Source: a virus
IMG/VR virus record: IMGVR_UViG_3300008997_002311
Location: 1 to 64,000 of that record
Strand: one strand, 5' to 3'
DNA length: 64,000 bases
Below the pieces are notes generated by a model. The model did not search any database. It was not told the origin of the DNA and saw nothing but the letters and a program-made list of their open reading frames with translations. Positions 37,046-46,200 of the stretch are shown one piece after another. Position 1 is the stretch's first letter; each line of letters begins with the position of its first letter. The translations under genes were made by a program, and so were the position numbers.

Positions 37046-39145
37046 ATGGCTGGAAAAACTACTACAACTGCTTTAGACTTTGCTTTTAAAAAGCTTTTGG
37101 GAAAAGCTAATACTTCTAATCTTAAGTCTGACTCTCAAGAAACTATAGGGAGCAATATTCAGGTAGGAGCAACTACTGTATTTGGTTTGCCTCTACCGCC
37201 ATCTCCGTCTAAGAGTTTGTACACAGTTCAAAATAATGCAGTAGAATATGTGGTTTTTGATATAAGCGCAATCCCTGGAACGAGCTATGATGCTAACGAC
37301 CCAGGCGGAGGAGGAGACGAAGGCTCTAATCCAGGCACGCACGGTTATGCATTAGCTCTTACCGGTAGTTATCAATCTCTTACAAACAATTCTAAATCTG
37401 GAACTTTTCCATTTACTAACAGCCAAGTTCTTTCGGGGTCTGCTGGAGCGTTGCAAATTGTTCCAGAGCTTTTTTCTTCAGATTCTCCAAACCCATATTC
37501 ACTAACTCTTTATGAATCAAACGGGTCTGGTGGAATAGGAGACCAAATACCTTTACTTGACGAAGTAGACTGGCTAATAGATACATTTAGCGGAGTTTTA
37601 TTTCTTCAAGAATATGATTCTACTAAAATACCAGCGTATGCAAAAGCGTTTATATACGTTGGAGATATGATGAGTTCGCTCACTGGTTCCGGCGGCGGCT
37701 CTGGACCCGGGGATGCGAATGCAGAATATTTAGTTTTGTCTGCTACTGGTTCATTAAATGCAGAAAGAGTTTTAACTGCTGGAACAGGAATAAAATCAGT
37801 TGATTCTGGAGCAGGGTCTGCTTTTACTTTGTCCATCGACAATTCTGTTGTAGCCACTCTGACAGGCTCTCAGTTTTCTGGAAACCTTGGGGTAACAGGA
37901 TCTATAGGATCAACGACCGCTATTACTTCTCCAGCTTTTTCTGGGTCTTTAACGCAACTTTTAGATGGAACTAGTTATCTAGTTGCCGGTTCCAATGTTA
38001 CAATAACTTCTGCTTCTAATGGTTCTGTTACGATAGCTTCTACCGGAGGTGGAGGCGGCTCAGGTGATGGAGATTCAAAAGCTGAATACTTAGTAAGCAA
38101 AATTACTGGCTCTTTATCTAACGCAAAATTAATAGAAGCTGGTTCTGGAATTACTATAGTAACTGGGTCTAATTCTCTTACTATTTCTTCTAACTCTTCT
38201 AACATTACTGGTAGAAGCAAACAAAGTTATTTTATAACAAGTTCTATACCTGCAAACTCTCAAATAGAAACTCAGTTTTCTAACTTTTCTGATGTTCTTT
38301 TTGATAAAGACTTAATAGATGTTTATTTAAACGGACAACTACTACATTCTGGTACGGCTGCCGAAGTTTCTTCTTCAGACAAAGACTATACTGTTTTTAC
38401 TTCTGGGAGCGTTAAGCTAGCTTTCGGCCTTGAGGATGACGATCAACTAGACGTAATACTTTCAAAGCTGTCTGGAAACGCAACTGGCACTGGAGATACA
38501 AGCGCTCAGTATTTAGTGTTGCAGGCAACTGGATCTTTAAGTGCTGAAAGAGTTTTAACTGCTGGTACCGGAATAAAATCAGTTGATTCTGGAGCTGGGA
38601 GTCCATTTACTCTATCAGTAGACAATTCTGTTGTAGCCACTCTGACAGGCTCTCAGTTCTCCGGAAACATAGGAATAACAGGATCTATAGGATCTACTAC
38701 TTTCGTAACTTCTCCGGCTTTTTCTGGGTCTTTAACAAACATACAAGATGGTACTTCGTATTTAGTTGCTGGCTCTGGAATAACTATTACTTCTGCTTCT
38801 AATGGATCTATCAATATATCTTCTTCTGGTGGTACTATTACAGGAGTTACGGCTGGAAATGGATTATCTGGCGGAGGGTCTAGCGGAAATGTTACTCTAG
38901 CAACGGCACCTAGTTCTAGTTTATATTTTGTTACCGGCACTCATGCTTCTGATAGCACTCTTTCAATTCCAAGTGCAGATTTTTCTAAAAATTCTTATGA
39001 TTATGAAAAAACACAAATTTTTGTAAACGGAGTATGCATGATATCTGGTTCTTCTTTAGATTATGAATTAGATGGAAACACCACTGACATAACATTTAAA
39101 TTCACGTTAGAATCAGACGATATTATTTTAGTGAAATACTTGTAG
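37046..39145 (+). CDS. tail fibre protein sharing shaft repeats with the preceding gene
   Basis: The 699-residue protein starts right after the giant fibre gene. Residues 1-215 are a distinct N-terminal domain with a glycine-rich loop (GGGGDEG), ending in SGVLFLQEYDSTKIPAYAKA and FIYVGDM. Two shaft modules follow (VVATLTGSQFSGN, GVTGSIGSTTAITSPAFSGS), the same type as in the upstream protein. Two copies of an NG-x-DY domain occur, one internal (DVYLNGQLLHSG) and one at the C-terminus (IFVNGVCMISGSSLDYEL). It is probably a second fibre segment or a partner of the upstream fibre. Confidence 0.8.
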   Translation: MAGKTTTTALDFAFKKLLGKANTSNLKSDSQETIGSNIQVGATTVFGLPLPPSPSKSLYTVQNNAVEYVVFDISAIPGTSYDANDPGGGGDEGSNPGTHGYALALTGSYQSLTNNSKSGTFPFTNSQVLSGSAGALQIVPELFSSDSPNPYSLTLYESNGSGGIGDQIPLLDEVDWLIDTFSGVLFLQEYDSTKIPAYAKAFIYVGDMMSSLTGSGGGSGPGDANAEYLVLSATGSLNAERVLTAGTGIKSVDSGAGSAFTLSIDNSVVATLTGSQFSGNLGVTGSIGSTTAITSPAFSGSLTQLLDGTSYLVAGSNVTITSASNGSVTIASTGGGGGSGDGDSKAEYLVSKITGSLSNAKLIEAGSGITIVTGSNSLTISSNSSNITGRSKQSYFITSSIPANSQIETQFSNFSDVLFDKDLIDVYLNGQLLHSGTAAEVSSSDKDYTVFTSGSVKLAFGLEDDDQLDVILSKLSGNATGTGDTSAQYLVLQATGSLSAERVLTAGTGIKSVDSGAGSPFTLSVDNSVVATLTGSQFSGNIGITGSIGSTTFVTSPAFSGSLTNIQDGTSYLVAGSGITITSASNGSINISSSGGTITGVTAGNGLSGGGSSGNVTLATAPSSSLYFVTGTHASDSTLSIPSADFSKNSYDYEKTQIFVNGVCMISGSSLDYELDGNTTDITFKFTLESDDIILVKYL

Positions 39146-39175
39146 CAAGACCTAAGAAACTGTTCGTTTTTCTTT

Positions 39176-39184
39176 ATACTTACA
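39176..39184 (+). promoter_or_regulatory. candidate late-promoter-like element before the small DUF5659-like gene
   Basis: ATACTTACA in the 77-base gap between fibre gene and small gene is repeated exactly at 39456-39464 ahead of the next gene. This suggests a shared control element, possibly read by the gp55-like sigma factor. The evidence is two exact copies and partial matches elsewhere, no more. Confidence 0.3.
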
Positions 39185-39222
39185 GATGCAGGTCATGTTT
39201 CTTCTACGGGGTAAATTAATCG

Positions 39223-39444
39223 ATGTTTATTATTAACGATTTAGGACTAGCAGCTTATTTTATGATAAATGGGCTGGTTTTGAAAGACGCCCGCGTAAAT
39301 GACCGAGGAGTTTTTGTTTTTGAGTTTGATGATCCAAACAAAGAAGCAAAAAAACTTTCAATAAATTTTTTAAACTCTGAGTGTTCAAGATTTGACCAGC
39401 AGGTAAGAAATTTAAGAACTCTTCTAAAAACTTCTGGAAATTAA
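39223..39444 (+). CDS. small DUF5659-like phage protein
   Basis: The 73-residue protein reads DLGLAAYFMINGLVLKDARV, then VFVFEFDDPNKEAKKL, and ends in QVRNLRTLLKT. This fits the small DUF5659 pattern, in which an N-terminal LAA-x-L-x-x-G-hydrophobic segment is followed by a FxFxD strand and a C-terminal helix. The function of that family is unknown. It has its own leader, and lies between two fibre genes. A fibre-assembly or regulatory role is possible but unsupported. Confidence 0.6.
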   Translation: MFIINDLGLAAYFMINGLVLKDARVNDRGVFVFEFDDPNKEAKKLSINFLNSECSRFDQQVRNLRTLLKTSGN

Positions 39445-39554
39445 TCTAGTTTTTAATACTTACATTCGTTACGTTAAATCGTTTTATTTCGTTTTTTTAG
39501 TTAGTTTAGGTTTTTTTATACGTTTAGCCTAATTTTTAAAAAAAGGAGTAAATA
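39445..39554 (+). promoter_or_regulatory. T-rich leader with strong Shine-Dalgarno before the codon-biased fibre gene
   Basis: This 110-base leader is strikingly T-rich and repeats CGTT several times. It contains ATACTTACA at 39456-39464 (also at 39176-39184) and AAGGAG at 39543-39548, six bases before the ATG, the strongest ribosome-binding site in the window. A weak TTAGG/CCTAA pairing lies around 39505-39532. Together with the terminator after the gene, it suggests an independently expressed, highly translated unit. Confidence 0.5.
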
Positions 39555-41627
39555 ATGGCTAATAGAACACAATTAAGATTGACCCAACTCACCGCATCTT
39601 TTGGTACGGCAGCTGGCGAGATCAATGATCAAATCAGTTCATCCCAGACAGGATCTGCACTAAATGTTGATTTCGGCGGAGTGATGAGCATGGTAGCTGG
39701 TGCTATTAAAAGAATTAACGGAGCTGACTCATTCAGTCAGTCGGCCGCTGGTCTTTTTACCCACGCCACGTCGACCTTCTCTGGAGATATCAGACTTAAT
39801 GGTAACGACATTCAGGCTTCTGATGGCGTAGCTACTTTAACAATGTCTGGTAGAGATCTTACTGTTGCTGGAGATCTTACTGTTACTGGTAATGATATTA
39901 AAGGCTCTGGCGGAACAGTAATCACGCTAGATGGTTCCAACAACGCAGCTTTTGCAGGCGACGTTAGTGTTAATGGCGGAGACATTGTAGTAACAGCAGC
40001 CAATGATACAGGTGCCACTCTTAATCTTCAAGCTGATAATAATGATGATAATGGAGACGCTTGGACACTTGGAGCTCAAACATCTCAAGCCTTTGGAGTT
40101 TTAAACAATATCAGTGGCACGCCAGCTACTATGTTGAGTATCGTTCCACACGCTACTCCAACAAACTCAGTTACAAATGTTGCTGGTAAGCTTAAGGTTT
40201 CTGGTCTTGAGATTCAGAACGCTGACGGTGAAGCTTGCATTAGTATTGATGCAGATCAAAATGCTACAGTTGCCGCTGACCTTACTGTTGCTGGTAATGA
40301 TATTGACTTTTCTGCTGCAAATGCTGCAATTGGTGCTAGTGTTGGAGCTAACGTTCTTTCGCTTGGTGCAGCTACTTCTACAGTTGCTGCTCTTAACCAC
40401 CTACGCGTTGACGGTAACATCCTCGCTGACGCCAACGAAGCTAAAGAAATTTTTGCTGCTGTAACAAGCGCAAATATTACTCTTGGTGGCGGTGGTAAAG
40501 TTATCATTCCCGGTGACCTAAATGTTGAAGGAACAACTACTACTATTGACTCTGTCAATCTTTTAGTTAAAGATCCAGTTATTGCGATGGGCGCTGGTAA
40601 CACTACTGCTGACTCTAATGGCGGTATGGCAATCATCTCTGGTTCATCTGCAGGTACTGATTTAGTTTTTGGTAGGGTTGCTGCTGACACCATGGCCGTT
40701 GGTATCCTTGATACCCAGAGTGGCTCTGTAGCTTCAGTTGCAGGTATGGCGGTTACTAACTTCCGTGCTGGAAGACTAGAAGTCGACACTGCTACTAACT
40801 ACATTGATAGAAATGCTGAGAACCACATGATAGTTGTTTCTGCTGCAGATCTAATTCTTGATCCAGGCGGTAGCGATGTGTTGGTCGATGGTCATTTAAT
40901 ACCATCTACTTCTAACGGTGGTGCTCTTGGCTCCGCGACGATGCAGTGGCAAGACCTCTTCCTTGCGGAAGGTGGTGTTATTAACTGGGACGGCGGCGAT
41001 ATGACGATGACTCAAGCTAGCAACGTTCTTACTGTTGCTGGTGGCGATCTCAACATGGACGGCGCCCAGAAAGTAACTTTTGGTGGATCTAGTAACTCAA
41101 TTCAGTTAGATACTGATCTTAAGATTGTTGCTGCTGCTGATATCCGTATGGATGCTGGTGGTAATGACGTTCAGCTGGTGTCAGTTGGAACAAATCCATT
41201 CTTGCAGTTCAATCGTGCATCCGCTAACACTTCATATTTGAACTTTAGCACAAACGATGGTGCGGCGATCGGTAACGGTTCCGCTGGTTTTGGTATTCGC
41301 AACAACAATGGTACTATGCAGTTTAAAAATAGTACTGGAGCCTGGACTACTTTCGGAGCCGGTGCAACTGCAGACAAGAAAACTCTCGAAGTTTCTGGTT
41401 CGGGCATTGCGTCTGGTGATAGAGCCCACATTGGAGCTTTAGATCTCAGCTCTATTCCAGTTGCTGACAGAGAAGACCGTGTTGATGCATACGTTAATGG
41501 ACAGCTTCTGCTTTCTGGATCTAGCAAAGATTACATTCTTGACCAGACTGATGGCGCTGCCGCGACTGATATTAGAGTTCAGTTCGCCCTTGTAAACGAT
41601 GACGTTCTTACTGTTATCGTTAGATAA
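39555..41627 (+). CDS. highly expressed fibre-like or major virion protein
   Basis: The 690-residue protein consists of beta-helix-like repeats (DLTVAGDLTVTGNDI, AAFAGDVSVNGGDI, ATVAADLTVAGNDI). It carries the common phage-fibre segment LNVEGTTTTIDSVNLLVKDP followed by VIAMG. The C-terminus has the NG-x-DY domain (DAYVNGQLLLSGSSKDYIL) shared with the preceding fibre gene. Its codons are clearly unlike its neighbours: more GGT, GCT, CTT, CGT, AAC, GAC and ATC and fewer AGA and AAT, the pattern of a gene optimised for high expression. A strong Shine-Dalgarno and a UUCG-loop terminator frame it. It could be an abundant fibre, a decoration protein, or a whisker-like component. The function is inferred. 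Confidence 0.78.
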   Translation: MANRTQLRLTQLTASFGTAAGEINDQISSSQTGSALNVDFGGVMSMVAGAIKRINGADSFSQSAAGLFTHATSTFSGDIRLNGNDIQASDGVATLTMSGRDLTVAGDLTVTGNDIKGSGGTVITLDGSNNAAFAGDVSVNGGDIVVTAANDTGATLNLQADNNDDNGDAWTLGAQTSQAFGVLNNISGTPATMLSIVPHATPTNSVTNVAGKLKVSGLEIQNADGEACISIDADQNATVAADLTVAGNDIDFSAANAAIGASVGANVLSLGAATSTVAALNHLRVDGNILADANEAKEIFAAVTSANITLGGGGKVIIPGDLNVEGTTTTIDSVNLLVKDPVIAMGAGNTTADSNGGMAIISGSSAGTDLVFGRVAADTMAVGILDTQSGSVASVAGMAVTNFRAGRLEVDTATNYIDRNAENHMIVVSAADLILDPGGSDVLVDGHLIPSTSNGGALGSATMQWQDLFLAEGGVINWDGGDMTMTQASNVLTVAGGDLNMDGAQKVTFGGSSNSIQLDTDLKIVAAADIRMDAGGNDVQLVSVGTNPFLQFNRASANTSYLNFSTNDGAAIGNGSAGFGIRNNNGTMQFKNSTGAWTTFGAGATADKKTLEVSGSGIASGDRAHIGALDLSSIPVADREDRVDAYVNGQLLLSGSSKDYILDQTDGAAATDIRVQFALVNDDVLTVIVR

Positions 41628-41652
41628 TTTTTAGCTTTTAGCTATTTTGTCT

Positions 41653-41684
41653 GTGGGGACCTCTTCGGGGGTCCCCACTTTTTT
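41653..41684 (+). terminator. strong rho-independent terminator with C(UUCG)G tetraloop
   Basis: An 11-bp stem at 41653-41663 and 41668-41678 (nine Watson-Crick pairs from GTGGGGACC/GGTCCCCAC, a T-G wobble, then a closing C-G) caps with TTCG and is followed by six Ts. It lies 25 bases after the codon-biased fibre gene and is the strongest terminator in the window. Confidence 0.95.
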
Positions 41685-41737
41685 ACTTTGGTATGAAAGA
41701 AGATATTTTTTATCTGTATTTTTATTTTGGAGAAAAA

Positions 41738-42262
41738 ATGTCAAGTACTATTTCTGACAAAGTTACAAACTTTATAAAAAATGCAGAAAATGATTTAACT
41801 AAATGCAATCAAGACCTAGCAAAATTATTAGATTCTAAAAGTCAGATTTCAAGTTTATGTAATTCTATTTCTTCTTATTTAACTAACGTTATTAATGGAG
41901 TAACTACAGTAGAGAACTTAGAAGATCAGGCAACGATGCTGCTTAATTCTTTTGGCGAGCTTTTACAGTTTTCGCAAAAATATCCAGCAGAAATAAATGA
42001 TAGCTTTAATATTTTGAACGCTAAAAAAGAAATTCAAATAAAGAATCTACAGGATCTTAGCGTTCTTTTAGTAGAGATAAAAGAAGTAGAAAAGCATCAA
42101 AAAGAAATAATGGAGCAATTAGAGATTGGAAATTCCGGCTCTAACAAAACTAAAAAATCCCGTCGAAAACCAGGCCAGCGGCCGGAAAGTGTGAAAACTA
42201 AAAGATCTTCCTTGCCAAATGTTAAAGAAGAAGATGGAGAAATTGCTCTCGAAGATATTTAG
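41738..42262 (+). CDS. small coiled-coil protein of unknown function
   Basis: I chose the ATG at 41738 because GGAG lies just upstream. A longer frame from 41693 would add 15 residues that start within the terminator region. The 174-residue product is mostly helical, with heptad-like leucine and isoleucine spacing (NFIKNAENDLTKCNQDLAKL, VLLVEIKEVEKHQKEIMEQL). A basic, disordered stretch (KTKKSRRKPGQRPESVKTK) precedes an acidic end (EEDGEIALEDI). It is the first gene after the terminator and precedes virion proteins. It could be an assembly chaperone, scaffold, or neck component. No family is recognised. Confidence 0.65.
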   Translation: MSSTISDKVTNFIKNAENDLTKCNQDLAKLLDSKSQISSLCNSISSYLTNVINGVTTVENLEDQATMLLNSFGELLQFSQKYPAEINDSFNILNAKKEIQIKNLQDLSVLLVEIKEVEKHQKEIMEQLEIGNSGSNKTKKSRRKPGQRPESVKTKRSSLPNVKEEDGEIALEDI

Positions 42263-42280
42263 TCTAAGAAGGAACATATT

Positions 42281-43237
42281 ATGGCCGGCATATTAGACAA
42301 CAAAACTCGAGTAATGGACGTTATAATCACTCCGCTCGGAAGATCTCAGATGGCTTCTGGTAGGATGAAAATTGAATATGCATCTTTTACAGACAGACAG
42401 ATTATTTATGAATCTGGTTCTTCAGGAGCTCTTTTAGATTTAACAGATAATCTCTATTTTGAAGCTTCTCATACTGAAAATGATCAAATAATTTATGAAA
42501 TTGATCCCGACGGCAATCTTGCGCCATTTCAGTCTGGAGAGTATGTAATAAACGGGCAAGATGTTACATTTACGACTGGGTCTGCTCAGGGTGCAGCTTA
42601 TACCGGATCAATTGATTTAATATCGGAAACTATTTGCAATAATGCTACAGATCATTTTAGGGCTCAAAGAATTATTGGCACCAGAGACCTCTTCAAAGAA
42701 GACAAAGGGGCAACATTTAAAATAAATCCAACTACTGCATCATTTTATGTCTCCGACGACGGTCCTTTAAACGAAGACGAAGATTTAACTAGTATTTCTC
42801 AAGATGATGTAGAATGTGTCTTTCAATCTTCTATGTTTTCTCACTTACCAAATTTTAAATATTTGCCCCCTATGTCTAAACCGCATCTCGACGCTCCGGA
42901 CGGAGCAGTCTTAGCTGAATATACTCAAATTAACGGTGTGGGAACAACCGAGTGGTCTACTGTTGAAAGTTATCTCTCAAAATACGATTATCAAACTATA
43001 GACTTTGAAGAAACTTCTGGAGAAAATAATATACTGTGCCAAATTTTTGAAGAAATTTCTGATAGTAGCTCAGGTGGCACCTTGGAAAAACTTTCCGTAA
43101 TAGATTATGGTACTTTTAATATAGAGTCAGACAGGTCAGCTCACGTATTTTTTGTGGGTAAGTTATTTAGAGATTCAGTAGGGTCTTTATGTTTCGCAAA
43201 TTTGATGACTTTAGTATTTGACGATGAGGCAGACTAA
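42281..43237 (+). CDS. phage virion protein of the short-N-terminal-module family (paralogue of 54242-54946)
   Basis: The 318-residue protein begins with AGILDNKTRVMDVIITPLGR and SQMASGRMKIEYASFTDR. The same N-terminal pattern (LD-x-T...DxxxTxxGRxxxAxG) opens the gene at 54242. Proteins with this start are found among structural proteins of marine T4-like phages, but the role is unknown. The remainder is beta-rich and acidic. AGAAGGAA precedes the ATG. It ends one base inside the start of the Hint-containing gene, so the two are coupled. Confidence 0.68.
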   Translation: MAGILDNKTRVMDVIITPLGRSQMASGRMKIEYASFTDRQIIYESGSSGALLDLTDNLYFEASHTENDQIIYEIDPDGNLAPFQSGEYVINGQDVTFTTGSAQGAAYTGSIDLISETICNNATDHFRAQRIIGTRDLFKEDKGATFKINPTTASFYVSDDGPLNEDEDLTSISQDDVECVFQSSMFSHLPNFKYLPPMSKPHLDAPDGAVLAEYTQINGVGTTEWSTVESYLSKYDYQTIDFEETSGENNILCQIFEEISDSSSGGTLEKLSVIDYGTFNIESDRSAHVFFVGKLFRDSVGSLCFANLMTLVFDDEAD

Positions 43238-46200
43238 TGGGTGGATTCGGTGATTCGATACTTGACTCAGAGGGCGACGGGTCTTCTGGTACAGACAGCG
43301 ATAGTGAAACTTTCACTCCAGAGACTCACGGTCGAACTTTCGCTGAGCCCGGTGGGCCCACCTCGGGCCCCGGTGGGTACACTACTCCCGGGGGCACGAC
43401 GGGCACCGATGAAGGAAGCTGTGTTATAGAGGGAACGCTAATTCAAACTCAAAGAGGCTCTATACCTGTTGAGTGGGTTGAGCTTGGAGATAAAGTATAT
43501 TCTTATGATTTTGATTCTTGTAAATTCGGGTATTTCGAAGTCTTAGAAATTTTACTACCTGTTAAAAAAGCTTCATGGTTTAAAATAACTACGGCTCTTG
43601 GATATACTCTTAGTTGCACAGCTGATCACCCTATTTTTAGTACTAGCATAGAATCTGGTGAGCTTCCAGTGTCAGAAGCTGAAATAGGAGATCCAGTTTA
43701 TGTTTTTCAAGATGGAGAAATTGTTAAAGATTTCTTAGTTTCAAAAGAAAAAATAATCGAAGAAACGATAGTATATAACTTTGAAATCGATATCGTTCAT
43801 TCTTATTTTAGTGATGGCATCCTTTCCCACAACGCTGGCACCAAAGGCAGAACTGCAGAAGAAACTATGGAATCTGCCACTGACGCAGCTAGCGCTTCTA
43901 GTAAATCGACGTGGCTTGGCGAAGTCGCAGACACCACTTCAACGTTCGTGTCGGCAGGGAGGGTCATGGGTGGCTACTATGCCATGGACGCAGCAGATGG
44001 CTCAGAGTTATCCACAACAATACCGACCGAAGTGGACGGGTGGTCCGGCTCAAGCTATTATATTAATAGTGATGTCGGTCCCTGTATTACTGATATGAAA
44101 ATAGATTTAGTCGGGACCGATGCAGATTCTGGCAGAAGTAATTACTTGATGACTCTAGAGTGCACCGCTTGGATAAGAGAGATAGATTTATACAACATTG
44201 GCGTTTCCACAGTAGTCGGCCAGCTTTGCAAAAGCTCTGGTGGAACCACAGCTGATTATTTTTCTTCTGTAGATCCATCTTCTGCCGATGTTATATTTTC
44301 GACAATGTCTACGGGTGGACCAGGTCAAGAATTCGTAGACGAAATTGAAGAAACAGATTATTCTGTAGTTGAAGTATGCAGCGATTGGCCATCTGATCCA
44401 GGTATAGTGTTCGGTGACAATATTTCTCTCGATTCGAGCCACCGTCTTTCGCTTGAATACAACCAAAGAGATACTGCCACCAACGTATTGTTGGAAGCAA
44501 GCGCTCTTTTAGAGAGAAGCGGTGACTCTACACCTACGCTGATCAATTCTCTTATGGAATTCAATATAGATCCAGCCCTGATAGGCACACTTCAATCTCC
44601 AATAGAGACTTGGGAACAATATTATGCAGGGACCCTTTCGCCGTCCGGCCTGTATACAGTCGAAGGACATGAGTATAGAACACAATATCGATTGTTATAT
44701 GAGTACCAAGATAGTTTAACTGAGGTTAGCAGCCCCGTGGCCGCAGGTATTCGTAGTACTTCGCTAAACTTAGCGTATACTCCAATGAAGTTTTATTTTG
44801 TTGGATCTATGAGTGACACTCAATTTGAAGATTTCGCTAGTGACGATTTATTTCTTCGACTTACGTATGTTGCTAGTCCAATGGGTACTTTTACTGAAGC
44901 TGATTTAACTTCAGATTTAAAACAAGGGGCCACTAGCGTTTCATTAGACATACAGGCCGCAGCTAGGGGATATTTTGCTAGAGATTTTGAAACAGTTAAC
45001 ATTAGCGTAGATTCAGCAAACGCTGAAAGACCTTATGATATTATTGAATTAGTAAATCCGAATCCGTTTTATGTAAATTGCACAGTAGAAGAAATATCTT
45101 ATCTTCCGTCCTATGAAAGAACAGCTCAAACTGTGAAAATGGAACCACTTTCTACCACTTCGATCCATTCACTCAATAATTATCAATTAACTGACACTAG
45201 ATTTTATAGGTGTGCAGCAACAAGCACTTTAGATACAGAGATACAAGTTTACGACGCTGCTGAGTTCAACTCTTGGACCAGGTCAGTATGTATAGCGAGA
45301 GCGGATGTATCTATAGACTCTAATGGAGATACTTGGTTTATTAATTTGCCATCATCATGCACTAAAATAAAGTGGGTAGCTTTTGAAAAGGGAAAAGAAG
45401 GAGCTACCGGAATTGAAAAATCGGTACCCTCTCAAAATACGATTTATAAAGGGACTATATCTGTTACTACTGAAGAACAAATATCATCATCGTTCACGCG
45501 GCGACTCGATATAGGATATGGTAACGGCGCAACTTATACTGTCGAATTTATTTTTCAAGATTCGGATGGTACTATGTTGGGATATTGGGATGCTGCGTAT
45601 ACTACTGCGAGAACTTTTATGGACGCACCAGTGCAGCCGATTTCTTTTGCGGTAGTGTACGATGCAGATGAGTCGACTGGCTCTGTTAGCATCACCATAG
45701 CCGAAGCGATATCTTCTAATTTAACAAGCGAATATATGACCGCAGCTACATTTGGAAGCTCTGGTGGAGCGTGGCAGTCAGAAGTAGAATCGATAAAAAA
45801 TAATGCTGGTATGGTTACAACTTATACAATAACACGCCAAGATTGTATTACTGGCGAAGAAGAAGTTTTGTCGTCAAATGCCATTGCGGGAGCTACGACT
45901 TCATATTCTATTAATAGCGGTGGAGAGTCTAGTAGAAAAGTAAAATTTAAAGTTGCTCTAAAAGTTGCTTCGTTAGCCGCAGCTTCTGAACAAACAGCAG
46001 TCACAACAAAAGAAACAAGGAGTGGAGTAGGAGACGTGCAATTTGCTTATTTAGCTCAAGAATTAAACTGGCCGCAACTTTTCTACGGCGCAGCTAATCC
46101 TGGCCAAGTGTATGGTTTAACAGATTATTTTGAGCAACTTTATACGCAAAAAGAAGTTTATTTCACCATAGACCCTAGAGGAGAACTTTCTACCCCGTAT

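Noticed and set aside
39149-39203. Possible pseudoknot in the leader before the small DUF5659-like gene (GACCT/AGGTC interleaved with AAGAAAC/GTTTCTT)
   Set aside because: The first two strands touch with no linking bases, which an H-type pseudoknot of this size cannot accommodate. Short complementary words are expected by chance in such sequence.
41693-41737. Longer start for the coiled-coil gene
   Set aside because: The extra 15 residues begin just after the terminator T-run and have no ribosome-binding site, while the ATG at 41738 has GGAG at good spacing.
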